This document shows positions 30,340 through 31,733 of a stretch of 31,733 bases of DNA, piece after piece. How positions within the stretch are numbered: the first letter of the stretch is position 1; every line of letters begins with the position of its first letter. Position numbers and translations under genes: made by a program. The notes under the pieces are model-generated. The model did no database searches. It was given only the letters and a program-made list of their open reading frames with translations, and had not been told where the DNA came from. The stretch is from contig CBFICO010000017.1 of the NCBI GenBank assembly GCA_965661115.1, positions 1 through 31,733 on the forward strand, written 5' to 3'. This stretch comes from UBA6770 sp965661115 (lineage in GTDB: Bacteria > Bacteroidota > Bacteroidia > Flavobacteriales_G > Salibacteraceae).

Positions 30340-30837
30340 TTGATTCGATTATTCACATTCATTTTAGCACTAGGTGTTTTTCAAATTGGAAAATCCCAAT
30401 CGGTTCAAGACCGAGCATACTCAGCAAAACTTCAAGGTTTATTAAGCCATACTGTGCCCGAAATAAGTGTTTCTGAGGTAGATACCAATGAAAACAACCT
30501 TTTTGTAGATAGTAGAGAAAAGAATGAGTTCGAAACCTCTCACATAAAAAATGCAATTTGGGTAGGATACGATAAATTGGATTTATCTGCATTGGATAAA
30601 ACTCCGAAAGATCAGAAAATAATCGTTTACTGTTCAGTAGGTTACCGCAGCGAAAAGGTTTCAGAAAAACTCATAAAAAACGGATTTACAAATGTCTCGA
30701 ATTTATACGGGGGAATTTTTGAATGGAAAAATACAGGCCGACCTGTTTACAAAAACAATCAAAAAACCAACGATGTGCATGCTTACAACAAAAACTGGGG
30801 GCAATGGCTTAAAACTGGAAAGAAGTGTTATAAATAA
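30340..30837 (+). CDS. Secreted rhodanese-domain protein
   Basis: The protein has 165 residues with a signal peptide (MIRLFTFILALGVFQIGKSQS), so it is exported. A rhodanese domain follows: LFVDSREKNEFETSHIKNAIWVGY, IIVYCSVGYRSEKVSEKL with the active-site loop CSVGYRS, and VSNLYGGIFEWKNTGRPVY. The catalytic cysteine is present, so sulfur transfer or thiol chemistry is possible; the donor and acceptor are unknown. A tail of about 30 residues (HAYNKNWGQWLKTGKKCYK) ends the protein. The start is TTG at 30340, 4 bases after the CotH stop, making xerD-cotH-rhodanese a tight run. It converges on queD, with 2 bases between stops. Confidence 0.8.
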   Translation: MIRLFTFILALGVFQIGKSQSVQDRAYSAKLQGLLSHTVPEISVSEVDTNENNLFVDSREKNEFETSHIKNAIWVGYDKLDLSALDKTPKDQKIIVYCSVGYRSEKVSEKLIKNGFTNVSNLYGGIFEWKNTGRPVYKNNQKTNDVHAYNKNWGQWLKTGKKCYK

Positions 30838-30839
30838 CT

Positions 30840-31250
30840 TCAACCTCCTGCATACTCCACACAATTTCTTTCTGTTTCAAAAAGTGTGATTTTCAGGTCA
30901 AGATTGCTATCTAAATGTGGTTTTATTCTATTGTAAATCACCACTGCAATGTACTCCGCTGTTGGAATCAAACTAAGAAACTCTTCAACTTGTTCATTTA
31001 GGTTTTTGTGGTCTAAGTACTTACATACTTGTTTATCGATTATCTCTTTCAAAATTTTCATATCGATAACGTAACCGGTCTCAGGATCTATATCTCCAGT
31101 AACTTCTACCCAAAAATTATAATTGTGTCCGTGGTAATGCGGATTACTGCAAAGCCCAAATATTTCATTGTTCTTCTCCTCGCTCCAATCTTTACGATAG
31201 AGTCGGTGCGCTGCGTTAAAATGTGCTTTCCGTTTTACGGTTACTTTCAT
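30840..31250 (-). CDS. queD: 6-carboxytetrahydropterin synthase / PTPS-family enzyme
   Basis: The protein has 136 residues of the 6-pyruvoyltetrahydropterin synthase fold. The zinc ligands are His15 (AAHRLYR) and His40/His42 (CSNPHYHGHNY), with the catalytic Cys34 in the same block. The other family motifs are GYVIDMKILKEII, LDHKNLNE, TAEYIAVVIYNRI and LFETERNCVEY with the substrate-binding Glu. QueD converts dihydroneopterin triphosphate to 6-carboxytetrahydropterin for queuosine and other deazapurines. A biopterin-type function is possible because Cys is present in both. The ATG is at 31250, 10 bases downstream of idi on the same strand, so they may form one transcript. Other que genes are not in the window. 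Confidence 0.87.
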   Translation of the reverse strand: MKVTVKRKAHFNAAHRLYRKDWSEEKNNEIFGLCSNPHYHGHNYNFWVEVTGDIDPETGYVIDMKILKEIIDKQVCKYLDHKNLNEQVEEFLSLIPTAEYIAVVIYNRIKPHLDSNLDLKITLFETERNCVEYAGG

Positions 31251-31260
31251 AGTGCAAATA

Positions 31261-31733
31261 TCACGAAAGATATTCTTTCACTTTTGGAAAGGCAATTTTA
31301 AACCATGGGGTATAATGGTCTGGGTTTTCTGCTATTCCTTTTTCAATTTCTTCAATCGATACAAATGCCCAATCTTCTACTTCTTCTGGGTTAGGAATTG
31401 CGACCCCGTTATACTCTCCAATCAACACATGATCGTATTCATGCTCTACTAAACCATTGTCAAACTCCGCTCGATAAATAAACTCAAATGCAGCGCTCAT
31501 AGGGCAATCAATTCCCATTTCTTCCTTCAATCTTCTATGAGCAGCATCTTTGGTTTCCTCTCCTGATCTTTGATGAGAACAACAGGTGTTAGTCCATAAT
31601 CCTGGAGAGTGGTATTTGCTGGAAGCTCTTTTTTGCAACATTATTTCTCCATACGGATTGATTACAAAAACAGAGAACGCACGGTGAAGCAAACCTTTTT
31701 GGTGTGCTTCCATTTTATCCATGGTACCTTGAT
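31261..31733 (-). CDS. idi: Isopentenyl-diphosphate delta-isomerase type I, 5' end cut by window
   Basis: This Nudix-fold isomerase interconverts IPP and DMAPP. The ATG at 31722 is internal: reading upstream to the window edge gives an in-frame Q-G-T before MDKMEAHQKGLLHRAFS, matching the usual V-x-D-E-x-D-x-x-x-G-T-x-x-K-x-x-A-H N-terminus. The true start therefore lies beyond base 31733. The catalytic cysteine is in TNTCCSHQ, the Nudix helix is RLKEEMG, and the catalytic glutamates are in EHEYDHVL. With ispH on the same strand far to the left, the window contains both ends of the IPP/DMAPP branch step. The C-terminus FPKVKEYLS is complete. Confidence 0.93.
   Translation of the reverse strand, partial: QGTMDKMEAHQKGLLHRAFSVFVINPYGEIMLQKRASSKYHSPGLWTNTCCSHQRSGEETKDAAHRRLKEEMGIDCPMSAAFEFIYRAEFDNGLVEHEYDHVLIGEYNGVAIPNPEEVEDWAFVSIEEIEKGIAENPDHYTPWFKIAFPKVKEYLS

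Noticed and set aside
31261..31722. Start of idi at the ATG at 31722
   Set aside because: The in-frame Q-G-T upstream continues the conserved N-terminus, so this Met is internal and the gene is cut by the window edge.
1..31733. CRISPR arrays, insertion sequences, toxin-antitoxin or known defence systems
   Set aside because: I saw no spaced direct repeats, no transposase or Cas motifs, and no toxin-antitoxin pair.

Overview
The window looks like a chromosomal segment of a Bacteroidota bacterium, most likely a marine or aquatic member of the Flavobacteriales. The signs are low G+C, a type IX secretion (T9SS) C-terminal sorting domain, a Rho factor with a long Asn/Arg/Lys-rich insertion, a long IspH, promoters of the TAnnTTTG type in place of sigma70 boxes, almost no Shine-Dalgarno sequences and frequent TTG starts. 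Family assignments come from reading motifs; no database search was run.

Layout. 1-1936 (+): tail of priA, an outer-membrane beta-barrel protein and a TrmN6-like tRNA methyltransferase. 1942-7132 (-): a four-gene operon read TetR regulator, ABC transporter, HlyD adaptor, TolC channel. Its promoter overlaps a near-perfect palindrome, and its ATPase domain is degenerate at several catalytic motifs. 7259-12022: a DUF1801-like protein, a porin overlapping ispH, tRNA-Leu(GAG), a CaiB/BaiF CoA-transferase and a small membrane protein. 12155-14623 (+): a secreted repeat-type protein, trmD, rplS and a flavodoxin. 14627-19162: a rhomboid protease, mpl, a membrane protein and rho.

19163-19522 is the only gene-free stretch over 300 bases. 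It holds four consecutive inverted repeats, and G.U pairs suggest at least two are RNA hairpins of the rightward transcript. 19523-21646 (+): an RmlD-like sugar-nucleotide reductase and a DegT-fold enzyme whose PLP lysine is replaced by histidine, so it is probably a 3-dehydratase and not an aminotransferase. 21863-26707 is accessory in character. It has a frameshifted carboxypeptidase-regulatory-like gene, a long RluA-type pseudouridine synthase, a vanadium-haloperoxidase-like lipoprotein, a DUF2892 protein with a disturbed start and a frameshifted TfoX-like gene. All three reading-frame breaks fit the loss of one base. 26787-31733: aroQ, xerD, a CotH-domain T9SS cargo protein and a secreted rhodanese (the last three as a tight + strand cluster), then queD and the right-truncated idi on the - strand.

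The most unusual items are the hairpin array at 19329-19490, the Lys-to-His DegT enzyme, the degenerate exporter ATPase, a 12-unit degenerate 7-bp repeat at 16840-16923 and the cluster of one-base frameshifts. I found no CRISPR array, insertion sequence, phage gene block or recognisable defence system.
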